This document shows positions 9,011 through 19,564 of a stretch of DNA of 64,000 bases, one piece after another. Below the pieces are notes generated by a model that made no database searches, was not told the origin of the DNA, and saw only the letters and a list, made by a program, of their open reading frames with translations. A program made the translations under genes and the position numbers. Origin of the DNA: Haloplanus natans DSM 17983. Lineage in GTDB: Archaea > Halobacteriota > Halobacteria > Halobacteriales > Haloferacaceae. The stretch covers positions 3,084,938-3,148,937 of the forward strand of contig NZ_KE386573.1 in assembly GCF_000427685.1 (NCBI RefSeq). Reading direction: 5' to 3'. Numbering within the stretch: position 1 is the stretch's first letter; each line of letters opens with the position of its first letter.

Positions 9011-10117
9011 GTCGGCCTCGTCCTCGATGGCGTCCGTCAGCGCCCGGATGCTCTCGACGGTGTGTTCGCCCATGTGGCCGATGCGGAACGTCCGCTCGCC
9101 GAGTCGTGACCCGTAGCCGTTCGAGAACACCATATCGTACTTCTCCGACACCGCGTCGATAGTGGCGGCCACGTCGATTCCCTGCGTGTTCTCGATGCAA
9201 CTCACCGTCCGTGATTCGTAGCCCTCCTCGGGGAAGATGTCGAAGTGGTCGCGCGCCCACTCGCGGGTGTATTCGGCCATCTCCCGGTGGCGCCGGTCAC
9301 GGGCGTCGTGGCCCTCCGACAGCATGTGTTTCATCTGCTTGCGGTAGGCGAGCATGATGGGGATGGCGGGCGTGGAGTGGGTCTGGCCCTTCCGGTCGTA
9401 GTAGTCGAGACAGCGCTGGAAGCCGCCGTACCACGACGCGGACTCCGTGTCGATTTCGCGGTCGTAGGCGTCGTCGCTGACGACACAGACGGCGAGGCCG
9501 GGGGGCATGGCGAAGGCCTTCTGGGTCGACGCGAAGATCACGTCGATGTCGTGTTCGTCGATGTCGACGTAGTCGCCGCCGAGGGCGGACACCGCGTCGA
9601 CGACGAAGTAGGTGTCCGGATACTCGGCGACCACGTCGCCGATCTCCTCGATGGGGTTGCGGACGCCGGTCGAACTCTCGTTCATGACGCAGGTGACCAC
9701 GTCGTACCCCCCGTCGCTCGTCTCCAGGGCCTCGCGAACGTCCTCGGGTTTGATCGCGTTCCCCCACTCGTACTCCAGTCGATCCACGTCCGTGCCGAGG
9801 CGCTCGGCGACGTTGGCGTGGCGCTCGCTGAAACTCCCGCAGGTCGGCACCAGCATCCGGTCGTCGACGAGGTTGAGCGTCGACGCCTCCCAGAACTCCG
9901 TGCCGGAGGCGGTGAGGATGATCACGTCGTTGTCGGTGCCCAGAAACTCCTTGGTATCCTCCACGATGGTCGTATAGAGGTCGGTCATCCGATCCATCCG
10001 GTGGCCGAACATCGGCTGACACATCGCCTCGATCACGTCCTCGCGCACCTCGGTCGGGCCGGGGATGTAGAGGGTCTTGTCGGGGTAGTCGTCCGTGTAC
10101 TCGCGTGTTGTCGTCAT
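9005..10117 (-). CDS. PLP-dependent aminotransferase, alanine-glyoxylate / serine-pyruvate type
   Basis: A fold-type I class V aminotransferase of 370 residues. The N-terminal IPGPTEV, the nucleotide-like TASGTEFWEAST, the cofactor Asp in FVVDAVSALGG and the Schiff-base lysine K200 in FASTQKAF are visible. The family transfers amino groups among alanine, glyoxylate, serine and pyruvate; some archaeal members act in serine/glycine metabolism or on phosphonates. The exact substrate cannot be assigned. Starts at ATG 10117; no operon partner is evident on the same strand. Confidence 0.85.
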   Translation of the reverse strand: MTTTREYTDDYPDKTLYIPGPTEVREDVIEAMCQPMFGHRMDRMTDLYTTIVEDTKEFLGTDNDVIILTASGTEFWEASTLNLVDDRMLVPTCGSFSERHANVAERLGTDVDRLEYEWGNAIKPEDVREALETSDGGYDVVTCVMNESSTGVRNPIEEIGDVVAEYPDTYFVVDAVSALGGDYVDIDEHDIDVIFASTQKAFAMPPGLAVCVVSDDAYDREIDTESASWYGGFQRCLDYYDRKGQTHSTPAIPIMLAYRKQMKHMLSEGHDARDRRHREMAEYTREWARDHFDIFPEEGYESRTVSCIENTQGIDVAATIDAVSEKYDMVFSNGYGSRLGERTFRIGHMGEHTVESIRALTDAIEDEADL

Positions 10118-10179
10118 GGAACCACCTGGCTACGAGCTAGCGGGTGGCGAGACGGCATGGTCCTTTTGATGCCGGGGCG

Positions 10180-10431
10180 TCAGAACGCCTTCTTCGCCTT
10201 CAGAAAGGCCCGGAAGTCCTCGTTGAACGCCTTCTTCGCCTTCAGGAACAGTTCGACCACCGGCGTCGTGAAATCCGGTGGCCCGGCGTCGACGGCGGGG
10301 CGGTCCCCACCGGGGTCGAGACACGCCGTCCCGCAGTCCTGCTGTGCCGCCACGGTGCCGGCGAACCCGCCGAGCACGAACGTGGCCACGAGCCCCGCCG
10401 CCACCGCCATTCGAGCGGTACGTGATACCAT
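10180..10431 (-). CDS. Tiny secreted protein with repeated FLKAKKAF motif
   Basis: An 83-residue protein from ATG 10431. Residues 1-30 form a Sec-type signal peptide (MVSRTARM, then a hydrophobic core, then TVAAQQ with AxA-like cleavage). The mature part has two cysteines (QDCGTACLD) that could form a disulfide, a Pro/Asp-rich middle, and two copies of FLKAKKAF near the C-terminus separated by seven residues. A TATA-like ATTATATA lies 24-31 bases upstream, so it is likely expressed. I do not recognise the family. The basic, amphipathic repeats are unusual in an acidic haloarchaeal proteome and could bind membranes or polymers. Confidence 0.65.
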   Translation of the reverse strand: MVSRTARMAVAAGLVATFVLGGFAGTVAAQQDCGTACLDPGGDRPAVDAGPPDFTTPVVELFLKAKKAFNEDFRAFLKAKKAF

Positions 10432-10454
10432 GTCGTACACCGATACGGAGAGCC

Positions 10455-10462
10455 ATTATATA
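10455..10462 (-). promoter_or_regulatory. TATA-like box for the small secreted protein
   Basis: TATATAAT on the minus strand, about 28 bases before ATG 10431. It is a strong AT-rich island in otherwise GC-rich DNA, and supports the gene being real. Confidence 0.5.
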
Positions 10463-10577
10463 ACATTTCGTATGTTTCTGAATCGACTGCAAGCCGGCGA
10501 TTCGCGAGGTGATCGATCAGTCGACGATACTGTGACGGCGGCGGGTCGGCGTACCCGCGCGATACCGTAACTCCTGG

Positions 10578-10584
10578 TTATAAG
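10578..10584 (+). promoter_or_regulatory. TATA-like box for metY-metX
   Basis: TTATAAG lies 27-33 bases before the metY ATG at 10611 and fits a leaderless promoter for the metY-metX pair. Confidence 0.55.
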
Positions 10585-10610
10585 TTATTCGAGGAATATG
10601 CACCGTACAC

Positions 10611-11876
10611 ATGACCGACGGCTTTCACACCCGAAGCCTCCACGCCGGGCAGGAGCCGGATCCGGCGACGGGTGCCCGGGCGCCGCCCATCTACCAGACC
10701 ACCTCGTACGTCTTCGACGACGCCGACGACGCGGCCGAGCGGTTCCGCCTCGATGTCGAGGACGACATCTACTCGCGCTTTTCGAATCCGACCACCCGTA
10801 TCCTCGAACGCCGGCTGGCGTCGCTGTCGGCGGGGACGGACGCCGTCGCCACCGCGAGCGGCATGGCGGCGCTCGACGCGACTACGAGCATCCTCGCCGA
10901 GGCCGGCGACAACGTCGTCGCCTCGGCGGATATGTACGGCGGGACGAGCACCTACTTCTCGAAGATGGCGTCGCGGCGGGGCATCGACTTTCGCACCGTC
11001 GGTACGCTCGACTACGACGCCTACGCCGACGCCATCGACGACGACACCGCGTTCGTCCACGTCGAGACGCTCGCCAACCCGTCGCTGGTGACCCCCGACT
11101 TCGAGCGATTGGCGGCCATCGCCCACGAGCACGCGGTGCCGCTGTTCGTCGACAACACCTTCGCCACGCCCTACCTCTGTCGTCCCCTCGAACACGGCGC
11201 GGACGCGGTGTGGGAGTCGACGACCAAGTGGATTCACGGTTCGGGCACCACGCTGGGCGGGATTCTCGTCGACGGCGGGGCCTTCCCGTGGGATCACCCG
11301 GCGGCCGACTACCCCGAACTCGCCGGCGAGAACCCCGCGTACGGCGTCGATTTCGGCGACCGATTCGGCGACCGAGCGCTCGCGGCCGCCGTCCGCTATC
11401 GCTCGCTCCGGAGCCTCGGGAGCGCACAGTCCCCGTTCGACGCCTGGGTCACCCTGCAGGGGCTGGAAACCCTGCCGCTCCGGATGGACCGGCACTGCGA
11501 GAACGCGACGGCCGTCGCCGAGTTCCTCGACGACCACCCCGCGATCGGGTGGGTGAACTATCCCGGCCTGGAGAGCCACGAAACCCACGACGAAGCCACC
11601 GAGTACCTCGACGGCTACGGCGGCATGGTCACCTTCGGGCTCAGCGAGGGCTACGAGGCGGCCAAGGATCTGTGTGAGACGGTCGACCTCGCCTCATTTC
11701 TCGCCAACATCGGCGACGCGAAAACGCTGGTCATCCACCCCGCCTCCACCACGCACTCGCAGTTGAGCGAGGCCGAACAGCGCGCGGCGGGTGTCACGCC
11801 CGACATGGTGCGACTCTCGGTCGGCCTCGAGGACGCCGACGATATCCTCGCGGACCTCGACGGGGGACTGCCATGA
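10611..11876 (+). CDS. metY: O-acetylhomoserine sulfhydrylase (first copy)
   Basis: A Cys/Met metabolism PLP enzyme of 421 residues. It would combine O-acetylhomoserine with sulfide (or methanethiol) to give homocysteine (or methionine). Family marks are the N-terminal [12 protein letters not shown], the YSRFSNPT substrate loop, ATASGMAA, cofactor Asp181 in [12 protein letters not shown] and Schiff-base Lys206 in [10 protein letters not shown]. It overlaps metX, which makes its substrate, by four bases (ATGA). A close paralogue lies at 18135. Cystathionine gamma-synthase is a related alternative, but the gene pairing with metX favours sulfhydrylation. Confidence 0.92.
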   Translation: MTDGFHTRSLHAGQEPDPATGARAPPIYQTTSYVFDDADDAAERFRLDVEDDIYSRFSNPTTRILERRLASLSAGTDAVATASGMAALDATTSILAEAGDNVVASADMYGGTSTYFSKMASRRGIDFRTVGTLDYDAYADAIDDDTAFVHVETLANPSLVTPDFERLAAIAHEHAVPLFVDNTFATPYLCRPLEHGADAVWESTTKWIHGSGTTLGGILVDGGAFPWDHPAADYPELAGENPAYGVDFGDRFGDRALAAAVRYRSLRSLGSAQSPFDAWVTLQGLETLPLRMDRHCENATAVAEFLDDHPAIGWVNYPGLESHETHDEATEYLDGYGGMVTFGLSEGYEAAKDLCETVDLASFLANIGDAKTLVIHPASTTHSQLSEAEQRAAGVTPDMVRLSVGLEDADDILADLDGGLP

Positions 11877-13096
11877 CCTCCGTCGAGAGCGGGACACGGA
11901 GCCTCGGCGAGTTCACCTTCGAGTGCGGGGAGTCCATCGACGACCTGGAGGTCGCCTACGAGACGTACGGCGACTTCGAGGCCGAGGGCGACGGCAGCAA
12001 CGCCGTCCTGGTCTGTCACGCGCTCACGGGGAGTCAGAACGTCGCCAGTAGCGGCGTCGCGGGCACGTCCGGTCAGGCGCGGGCGTGGTGGAACGACATC
12101 GTCGGCCCGGGAAAGGCCATCGACACCACCGAGTACTACGTCGTCTGCGCGAACGTTCCGGGGTCGTGTTACGGCACGTCCGGCCCGCCGGCGACGAACC
12201 CGGAGACCGGGGAGCCGTGGGGGACCGACTTCCCGCCCGTCACGGTCGGCGACTGGACGCGGGCACAGCGCCGCCTACTCGACGAACTCGGCGTCGGTCG
12301 CCTGCACGCCGTCGTCGGCGGGAGCGCCGGCGGCATGAACGTCCTCGACTGGGCGGTGCAGTATCCGGACGACGTGGCCCGGATCGTCCCCGTCGCGGCC
12401 GCGGCACGTCTCGACGCCCAGTGTCTCGCCCTCGACGCCATCGCCCGTCGTGCCATCACCACCGACGACGACTGGCAGGGCGGCGACTACTACGACTCGG
12501 CCCCCCCGACCGACGGCCTCGCACTCGCCCGGCAGATCGGCCACGTCATGTACCTCTCGAAGACATCGATGGGCGAGCGGTTCGGCCGTCGGGCCGCCGG
12601 CCGCGACGCCGTGCGCTCCTTCCCCGCCGACCGCGCCGCGGGCTACTTCCCCTATCGGGAGGTGGAGTCCTACCTCGACTACCAGGCGGAGAAGTTCGTC
12701 GAGCGGTTCGACCCCAACTCCTACCTCTACCTCACCCGCGCGATGGACGACTACGACCTCAGCGAGGGGTACGAGAGCGACGCCGACGCCCTCGCCGCCT
12801 TCGAGGGTGAGGCGCTACTCATGTCCTTCACCGGCGACTGGCACTTCACGGTCGCCCAGTCGGAGTCGCTGGCCGAGGCCTGTCGGGCGGCGGGCGTCCC
12901 CGTTGCCCACCACGTCGTCGACTCCGACCACGGCCACGACGCCTTCCTCGTCGAACCGGAGAAGGTGGGGCCGCCGCTCCGTGACTTCCTCGCCGACGGC
13001 CTCGCCGGGCGGGCGGTCCACGACACCGCCGAAGAAGAGGACGGGACGGAGGAGACGGACTTCGCGCCCGTCCACAACTCGCTGTTCGGCGGTTGA
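11873..13096 (+). CDS. metX: Homoserine O-acetyltransferase
   Basis: An alpha/beta hydrolase of 407 residues that acetylates homoserine for methionine synthesis. The nucleophile Ser151 lies in [14 protein letters not shown]; the catalytic Asp is in the SFTGDWHFT region and the His in [10 protein letters not shown] near the C-terminus. The [11 protein letters not shown] and THTTD-like segments belong to the MetX group. It is translationally coupled to metY. A decayed tnpB scar begins right at its stop codon. Whether it uses acetyl- or succinyl-CoA cannot be settled by sight. Confidence 0.92.
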   Translation: MTSVESGTRSLGEFTFECGESIDDLEVAYETYGDFEAEGDGSNAVLVCHALTGSQNVASSGVAGTSGQARAWWNDIVGPGKAIDTTEYYVVCANVPGSCYGTSGPPATNPETGEPWGTDFPPVTVGDWTRAQRRLLDELGVGRLHAVVGGSAGGMNVLDWAVQYPDDVARIVPVAAAARLDAQCLALDAIARRAITTDDDWQGGDYYDSAPPTDGLALARQIGHVMYLSKTSMGERFGRRAAGRDAVRSFPADRAAGYFPYREVESYLDYQAEKFVERFDPNSYLYLTRAMDDYDLSEGYESDADALAAFEGEALLMSFTGDWHFTVAQSESLAEACRAAGVPVAHHVVDSDHGHDAFLVEPEKVGPPLRDFLADGLAGRAVHDTAEEEDGTEETDFAPVHNSLFGG

Positions 13097-13250
13097 TATT
13101 CTCCTCCGGCTAAAGCCGGAGAACTCCCGAGCGTTGGGATATTGGGGTTTGCAGTCTCCCTGCTCTCTCGTGTCGAACGACCCGACCGTTTCGTGAGCGA
13201 CTGCACCGGCCGAGCCGCAGTCACGGTCGAAAGTGGCACGTGATTTAAAT
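13097..13250 (-). mobile_element. Scar of an IS200/IS605-type tnpB element (3' end with omega-RNA-like region)
   Basis: Read on the minus strand, the DNA ends with CCCAACGCTCGGGAGTTC, then a perfect 8-base stem (13104-13121, CTCCGGCT with a two-base loop), then GGAGAATATCAA. This order (CCCAACG-TCGGGA, hairpin, GAGGATGTCA-like end) is how I recognise the 3' end of haloarchaeal IS1341-type tnpB elements, where it overlaps the omega RNA. Upstream of it, a short stretch reads like a decayed tnpB C-terminus. No tnpB body, tnpA or left end is present. The hairpin may now act as a terminator for metYX. Confidence 0.55.
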
Positions 13251-13289
13251 AACCGAATATAATGATTGAGTTCGTGTATCAATACCATA

Positions 13290-13297
13290 ATAATTAA
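13290..13297 (+). promoter_or_regulatory. AT-rich promoter region of the liv operon
   Basis: The bases from about 13244 to 13326 are strongly AT-rich, and TAATTAAT sits about 30 bases before the ATG at 13327. The region probably holds the TATA box and control sites of the amino-acid transporter operon. Confidence 0.45.
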
Positions 13298-13326
13298 TAG
13301 AAATGAGTAATGCAGTTTGAATTAGA

Positions 13327-14646
<1,320 letters not shown>

Positions 14647-14651
14647 CGACC

Positions 14652-14670
14652 GTCTGCACCGCCAGCAGAC
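14652..14670 (+). terminator. Stem-loop between livK and livM
   Basis: GTCTGC and GCAGAC form a perfect 6-base stem with a 7-base loop, six bases after the livK stop codon. It is followed by AT-rich sequence (CTAATACTAATATT). It may trim or partly stop transcripts so that the binding protein is made in excess, a common arrangement in ABC operons, or the AT-rich part may be a second promoter about 27 bases before livM. Confidence 0.4.
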
Positions 14671-14713
14671 GACACACTAATACTAATATTCGACACATGC
14701 ATCACACAGATCC

Positions 14714-15655
14714 ATGGCGCTCGTAGACCTCCTGTTGGTCGTCGGCATCATCGCCGGCGTCTACTCGTTGTTAGCGATCGGTATGAACATGCACTGGGGC
14801 GACACCGGGCTGTTGAACTTCGCCCACGCGGCCTTCTTTGCAGTCGGTGCGTACACGTCCGCGATACTCACGACGCCGCCGGCGACCGGCAGCCTCGCGA
14901 CGCGGGTCGTCGGGTTCGACCTCCCGATCGTCGTCGGCATCGCCGCGGGGACCGCCATCGCCGGCGTCGTCGGCGTGTTGATCGCCCTCCCGAGCGTCCG
15001 TCTCGAGGGCGACTACCTGGCGATAGTGACGCTGAGTGCTGCGGAGCTCATCCGGCTGATGATCCACAACGAGGCGTGGCTGACGACGGGGGCCCAGACG
15101 CTGAAGAACATCCCCCGACCGCTCGACGGAGCGATTCCGTTCAGCTACGACCTCTTTTATTTCCTCCTCGTGTGGGCCATCGTCGGCGTCTGCTACCTGC
15201 TGTTCGAACGGCTCTCGTCCAGTCCGTTCGGGCGGGTGCTCCACGCCATCCGTGAAAACGACGACGTGCCGCTCGCGCTCGGGAAGAACACCTACATGTT
15301 CAAGCTGAAGTCGTTCGGCATCGGCGCCGCGGTCGCCGGCCTCGCCGGCGGCCTCTGGGCCCACTACGTCTACGCCATCTCGTCGATCATGTTCCTGCCC
15401 AGCATCACGTTCCTGATCTGGGCGGCCGTCATCGTCGGCGGTGCCGGGAGCTACGGCGGTGCGATCCTCGGCGCCAGCGTCGTCGTGGGGCTCCGACAGA
15501 TCACGCGGTTCATCCCCGGTGATGTGCCCTTCGGCGACCAACTCTCCTACATCCGACTGATGATCGTCGGCGTGGTGTTGATCCTCGTCCTCTACTACCG
15601 GCCTCAGGGCCTGCTCGGCGACGCCGAGCGGTTGCAGGCCGGCACCTCGGAGTGA
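14714..15655 (+). CDS. livM: Branched-chain amino acid ABC transporter permease, LivM type
   Basis: A 313-residue membrane protein with eight to ten hydrophobic segments. The phrase LLNFAHAAFFAVGAYTSAIL in the second segment and the ending YYRPQGLLGD are the standard marks of LivM-type permeases. The cytoplasmic loop FGRVLHAIRENDDVPLALGKNTYMFKL carries the EAA-like contact with the ATPases. It lies 67 bases after livK and six bases before livH. Together with LivH it forms the transport channel. Confidence 0.9.
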   Translation: MALVDLLLVVGIIAGVYSLLAIGMNMHWGDTGLLNFAHAAFFAVGAYTSAILTTPPATGSLATRVVGFDLPIVVGIAAGTAIAGVVGVLIALPSVRLEGDYLAIVTLSAAELIRLMIHNEAWLTTGAQTLKNIPRPLDGAIPFSYDLFYFLLVWAIVGVCYLLFERLSSSPFGRVLHAIRENDDVPLALGKNTYMFKLKSFGIGAAVAGLAGGLWAHYVYAISSIMFLPSITFLIWAAVIVGGAGSYGGAILGASVVVGLRQITRFIPGDVPFGDQLSYIRLMIVGVVLILVLYYRPQGLLGDAERLQAGTSE

Positions 15656-15661
15656 TTCTCG

Positions 15662-16525
15662 ATGGTACTCGATCCACAGCTCATCTGGAACGGACTGGTC
15701 GTGGGAAGCATCATCTCCGTCGCCGCGTTGGGACTGACGCTCATCTTCGGTATCCTCAATTTCATCAACATCGCGTACGGCGACTACATGGCCGCCGGCG
15801 CGTACGTCGCGTGGGCGGTCAACGCACAGGCCGGACTGCCGATCGGCGTCGCCATCGTCGCCGGCGTTCTCTTCATGTCCGTCGGTTCGGTGGTCCTCGA
15901 CAAACTCGTCTTCCAGCATTTCCGGACACGGAGCCCGATCACGCTGCTCATCGTCTCGATCGGCGTGGCCTTTTTCATCCGGAACCTGCTGCGCGCTATC
16001 TGGGGGCCCAGCGGGCACTTCTACGACCTCCCGCTGGAGGCCAACCCCTCGTTCGCGGGGGTCCGGTTCAGCATCGAACAGGTCGCGATCATCGTCGCGA
16101 GCCTGCTCCTGTTGCTCGGCGTCTACGTCATGCTCCGCCGGACCCGGATCGGCATCGCGATGCGCGCGGCGTCCGACGATCGGATGCTCTCGCGTATCCG
16201 CGGCGTCGACACCGAGAAACTCGTCCTGTACGTCTGGCTGATCGGCGGTGCCATCGCCGGCCTCAGCGGCATCATGCTCGGACTCGACGCCCAGATCCGC
16301 CCGAACATGGGGTTCACCGCCCTGATCGCCATCTTCGCGGCGGTCATCCTGGGCGGCATCGGTGACCCCAAGGGCGCCGTCGCCGGCGGCTACTTCATCG
16401 GCGTCGCACAGGAAGTGAGCGTCGCCGTCATCCCCACCGAGTACAAGTTCGGGGTCGGGCTCGTGGCGCTCATCATCGGGCTACTCACACGTCCGGACGG
16501 CCTGTTCGGGGAGGCGACCCGATGA
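15662..16525 (+). CDS. livH: Branched-chain amino acid ABC transporter permease, LivH type
   Basis: A 287-residue membrane protein with about eight hydrophobic segments. GLTLIFGILNFINIAYGDYMAAGAYVAW is the LivH pattern near the N-terminus (given here in parts: LTLIFGILNF, then AYGDYMAAGAY). A basic loop with RTRIGIAMRAASDD contacts the ATPases, and GGIGDPKGAVAGG near the end is typical. It overlaps livG by four bases (ATGA), so the two are translationally coupled. Confidence 0.9.
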   Translation: MVLDPQLIWNGLVVGSIISVAALGLTLIFGILNFINIAYGDYMAAGAYVAWAVNAQAGLPIGVAIVAGVLFMSVGSVVLDKLVFQHFRTRSPITLLIVSIGVAFFIRNLLRAIWGPSGHFYDLPLEANPSFAGVRFSIEQVAIIVASLLLLLGVYVMLRRTRIGIAMRAASDDRMLSRIRGVDTEKLVLYVWLIGGAIAGLSGIMLGLDAQIRPNMGFTALIAIFAAVILGGIGDPKGAVAGGYFIGVAQEVSVAVIPTEYKFGVGLVALIIGLLTRPDGLFGEATR

Positions 16526-17286
16526 CGCTCCTCGAAGCCAACGGCCTCCGGAAGACGTTCGGCGGCATTATCGCCGTCGACGACGTCTCCTTCGAGGTCG
16601 ACCGAAACGAAATCGTCGGCGTCATCGGACCGAACGGCGCCGGCAAGTCCACCATGTTCAAACTGCTCGCGGGCTTCCACAAGCCCGACGAGGGGACCGT
16701 GGTGCTCGATGGCGAGGACATCACCGACCTCGCGCCCAACGAGCGGACCCAGCGCGGTCTCGTGCGGACCTTCCAGATCGCACAGGAGCTCACCGGGATG
16801 CAGGTGATGGACAACATGCTGCTCGCGTCCCAGAACAACCCCGGCGAGAAGGTGCTCGCGGCGGCCGCGAACACCGGCAGCGTCCGCGACTTCGAGGGGA
16901 ATGCGCGTGACCGCGCCGAGGAACTCCTGAAGTTCCTCGAACTCTGGGACCTGCGCGAGGAGTACGCCGGCAACCTCTCGGGCGGTCAGCGGAAGCTACT
17001 GGAACTCGGCCGAGCGCTGATGGCCGACCCCGACCTCCTGTTGCTCGACGAGCCCATGGCCGGCGTCAACCCCGACCTGACCGATCGCCTCCTCCAGCGC
17101 ATCATGGATCTGCGCGACGAGCGCGACATGACCTTCCTCGTGGTCGAACACGACATCGAGGCCATCATGCGCATCTCCGACACCGTCATCGGGATGCACG
17201 ACGGTGGGGTGCTCTCGAAGGGGACCCCGGAGGAAGTGCAGTCCGACGAGCAGATGCTCGAAGCGTATCTGGGAGGCGAAGTCTGA
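16522..17286 (+). CDS. livG: Branched-chain amino acid ABC transporter ATP-binding protein, LivG type
   Basis: A 254-residue ATPase. Walker A is GPNGAGKST, the Q-loop is in VRTFQIAQELTGM, the signature is LSGGQRKLLELG, Walker B is LLLLDEPMAGVNP and the switch His is in VVEHDIEAIM. The insertion after the Q-loop (about residues 95-140) is typical of LivG. It shares one base with the livF start (TGATG). It provides half of the ATP-driven motor of the transporter. Confidence 0.92.
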   Translation: MTLLEANGLRKTFGGIIAVDDVSFEVDRNEIVGVIGPNGAGKSTMFKLLAGFHKPDEGTVVLDGEDITDLAPNERTQRGLVRTFQIAQELTGMQVMDNMLLASQNNPGEKVLAAAANTGSVRDFEGNARDRAEELLKFLELWDLREEYAGNLSGGQRKLLELGRALMADPDLLLLDEPMAGVNPDLTDRLLQRIMDLRDERDMTFLVVEHDIEAIMRISDTVIGMHDGGVLSKGTPEEVQSDEQMLEAYLGGEV

Positions 17287-18002
17287 TGTTACTCGAACTC
17301 GAGAACGTCGTCAGCGGCTACGGCGACGCGATCATCGTCCACGGTGTCGACATGGAGATGGAGGACGGCGAGGTGGTCACGATCATCGGCCCGAACGGGG
17401 CGGGGAAGTCGACCCTGCTGAAGACCGTCGTCGGCGTCGTCGAGGCCCGGGAGGGCTCGGTCTACTTCAACGGCACCGACCTGGCCGGCAAGCCGCCGGA
17501 GGAAGTCGTCGGGTACGGCGTCTGTTACGTCCGCCAGAACGACAACATCTTCCCGAACCTCTCGGTCATGGAGAACCTGAAGATGGGCGCGTGGCCCGCC
17601 GAGGGCAAGGACTGGTTCGACTTCGACGAGCGACTCGACGAGGTGTACGACCAGTTCCCCGTCCTCGAGGAGCGCGCCGAGCAGCGCGCCGGCTCCCTCA
17701 GTGGCGGCCAACAGCAGATGGTCGCGATGGGGACCGCGATGATCCTCGACCCCGATCTGCTCGTCCTCGACGAACCGTCGGCTGGGTTGGCTCCCCAACT
17801 CGTCAACGAGATGTTCGAGAAGATCGTCGAGATCAACGACGCCGGCACCTCCATCCTGATGGTCGAGCAGAACGCCAGAGCGGCGCTGAGGCGTTCGGAC
17901 CGCGGCATCGTCCTCGACATGGGCGAGAACCGGTTCGAAGGCACCGGCGAGGAGTTGCTCGACAGCGAGGAAGTCGCAGAACTCTACCTCGGCACCGACT
18001 GA
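17286..18002 (+). CDS. livF: Branched-chain amino acid ABC transporter ATP-binding protein, LivF type
   Basis: A 238-residue ATPase, partner of LivG. Walker A is GPNGAGKST, the signature LSGGQQQMVAMG, Walker B LLVLDEPSAGLAP and the conserved MVEQNARAAL replaces the usual VEHD switch, as in other LivF proteins. It begins on the last base of the livG stop and ends the transporter operon; 132 bases separate it from the second metY, which has its own promoter. Confidence 0.92.
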   Translation: MLLELENVVSGYGDAIIVHGVDMEMEDGEVVTIIGPNGAGKSTLLKTVVGVVEAREGSVYFNGTDLAGKPPEEVVGYGVCYVRQNDNIFPNLSVMENLKMGAWPAEGKDWFDFDERLDEVYDQFPVLEERAEQRAGSLSGGQQQMVAMGTAMILDPDLLVLDEPSAGLAPQLVNEMFEKIVEINDAGTSILMVEQNARAALRRSDRGIVLDMGENRFEGTGEELLDSEEVAELYLGTD

Positions 18003-18134
18003 CCCGAGCGGCGGTGTTCCTACGGTCCCCGGCCACCGCACATGGAGCCGCGGTTCGTGGCGACGGCGTCGCAGACACCGGCATGGTCTGCATCCGTCCG
18101 CCGGTTTTACCCCGTCGCGGGGAAAGTACGGGGC

Positions 18135-19427
18135 ATGGCAGACGACGATCAGCCCGGATTCTACACCCGAAGCCTGCACGCCGGCCAGGAGCCCGACCCC
18201 TCGACGGGCGCCCGTGCACCGCCCATCTACCAGACCACCTCGTACGTCTTCGACGACGCCGACGACGCCGCCGGGCAGTTCGCCCTCGAGAAGGAGGGCC
18301 ACATCTACTCGCGGCTAATGAACCCCACCGTCGGCACCCTGCAGGAACGCCTCGCCTCCTTGGAAGGTGGCGTCGGCGCCGCCGCCACCGCGTCGGGCAT
18401 GGCCGCCCTCGACCTCGCGACCTTTCTGCTGGCGGAGGCGGGGGATAACGTCGTCACCGCGTCGGCGCTCTACGGCGGCACGTACACGTACTTCACCCAC
18501 TCCGTCGAGCGCCGCGGCATCACGACGAGGTTCGTCGACACGCTCGACTACGACGCCTACGCCGACGCCATCGACGACGACACCGCGTACGTCCACCTCG
18601 AAACCATCGGCAACCCGGCTCTGGTGACCCCGGATATCGAGCGAATCGCGGACACCGCACACGACCACGGCGTCCCGCTCTTCGTCGACAACACCTTCGC
18701 CACCCCCTACCTCTGTCGCCCCCTCGAACACGGCGCGGACCTCGTGTGGGACTCGACGACCAAGTGGCTCCACGGGTCGGGATCGACCGTCGGCGGCGCG
18801 CTGATAGACGGCGGCACCTTCGACTGGGGCGCCCACGCGGAGGACTACCCCGAAATCGGGCAGTCGAACCCCGCTTACCACGGCGTCAACTTCCACGAGA
18901 CGTTCGCCCCCGCGGGCTTCACGTACGCCGCCATCGCCCGCGGCCTGCGCGACCTGGGCAACACCCAATCGCCGTTCGACGCCTGGGTCACCCTCCAGAA
19001 ACTGGAGTCGTTCCCGATGCGGATGGAACGCCACTGCGAGAACGCGATGGCCGTCGCGGAGTTCTTAGAGGACCACCCCGACGTGAGTTGGGTCAACTAC
19101 CCCGGCCTGGAGTCCCACGAAACCCACGCGGAAGCCAGCGAGTATCTGGAGGGCGGCTACGGCGGCATGATCACCTTCGGGCTCAGCGAGGGCTACGAGG
19201 CCGCGAAGGGCACCGTGAACAACGTCGAACTCGCCTCTCTCCTCGCCAACGTCGGCGACGCGAAGACGCTGGTTATCCACCCCGCCTCGACGACTCACCA
19301 GCAGTTGACCGAGGAAGAACAGGAGGCAGCGGGCGTCACGCCCGACATGATCCGGCTCTCCGTGGGACTGGAAGACGTCGAGGACATCGTCGGCGACTTA
19401 GAGCGGGCCATCGACGCCGCGACCTGA
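18135..19427 (+). CDS. metY: O-acetylhomoserine sulfhydrylase, second copy
   Basis: A 430-residue PLP enzyme and clear paralogue of the protein at 10611, sharing long identical stretches such as [32 protein letters not shown] and [15 protein letters not shown]. Schiff-base Lys210 is in STTKWLHGSG, cofactor Asp185 in [12 protein letters not shown]. Differences cluster at the substrate side: YSRLMNPT in place of YSRFSNPT, and a longer insertion near residues 245-265 (NPAYHGVNFHETFAP). I chose ATG 18135 because TTTTA lies about 30 bases before it. It may prefer another thiol or acyl-serine substrate. Confidence 0.88.
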   Translation: MADDDQPGFYTRSLHAGQEPDPSTGARAPPIYQTTSYVFDDADDAAGQFALEKEGHIYSRLMNPTVGTLQERLASLEGGVGAAATASGMAALDLATFLLAEAGDNVVTASALYGGTYTYFTHSVERRGITTRFVDTLDYDAYADAIDDDTAYVHLETIGNPALVTPDIERIADTAHDHGVPLFVDNTFATPYLCRPLEHGADLVWDSTTKWLHGSGSTVGGALIDGGTFDWGAHAEDYPEIGQSNPAYHGVNFHETFAPAGFTYAAIARGLRDLGNTQSPFDAWVTLQKLESFPMRMERHCENAMAVAEFLEDHPDVSWVNYPGLESHETHAEASEYLEGGYGGMITFGLSEGYEAAKGTVNNVELASLLANVGDAKTLVIHPASTTHQQLTEEEQEAAGVTPDMIRLSVGLEDVEDIVGDLERAIDAAT

Positions 19428-19436
19428 GGTGTGTGT

Positions 19437-19458
19437 GGCCGGCACAGGGAGGCCGGCC
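19437..19458. terminator. Hairpin between converging metY and serB
   Basis: GGCCGGC and GCCGGCC form a perfect 7-base stem with an 8-base loop, ten bases past the metY stop. It could stop transcripts from either side. There is no T-run on the plus strand. Confidence 0.3.
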
Positions 19459-19564
19459 GTGTCCCGCAGTCGCCGCGCCCTCCCGAAAACCGACGACGGC
19501 GCCCGCACCGTCGGCGTGATCGGGACGCGCTCCCCACCGGACGCCGGGTCGTGCGGGAGTCGGC

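Noticed and set aside
12751-13288. Minus-strand frames antisense to metX that reach the scar
   Set aside because: Most of their length is a shadow of metX; only the part beyond 13096 has a recognisable (transposon-end) origin.
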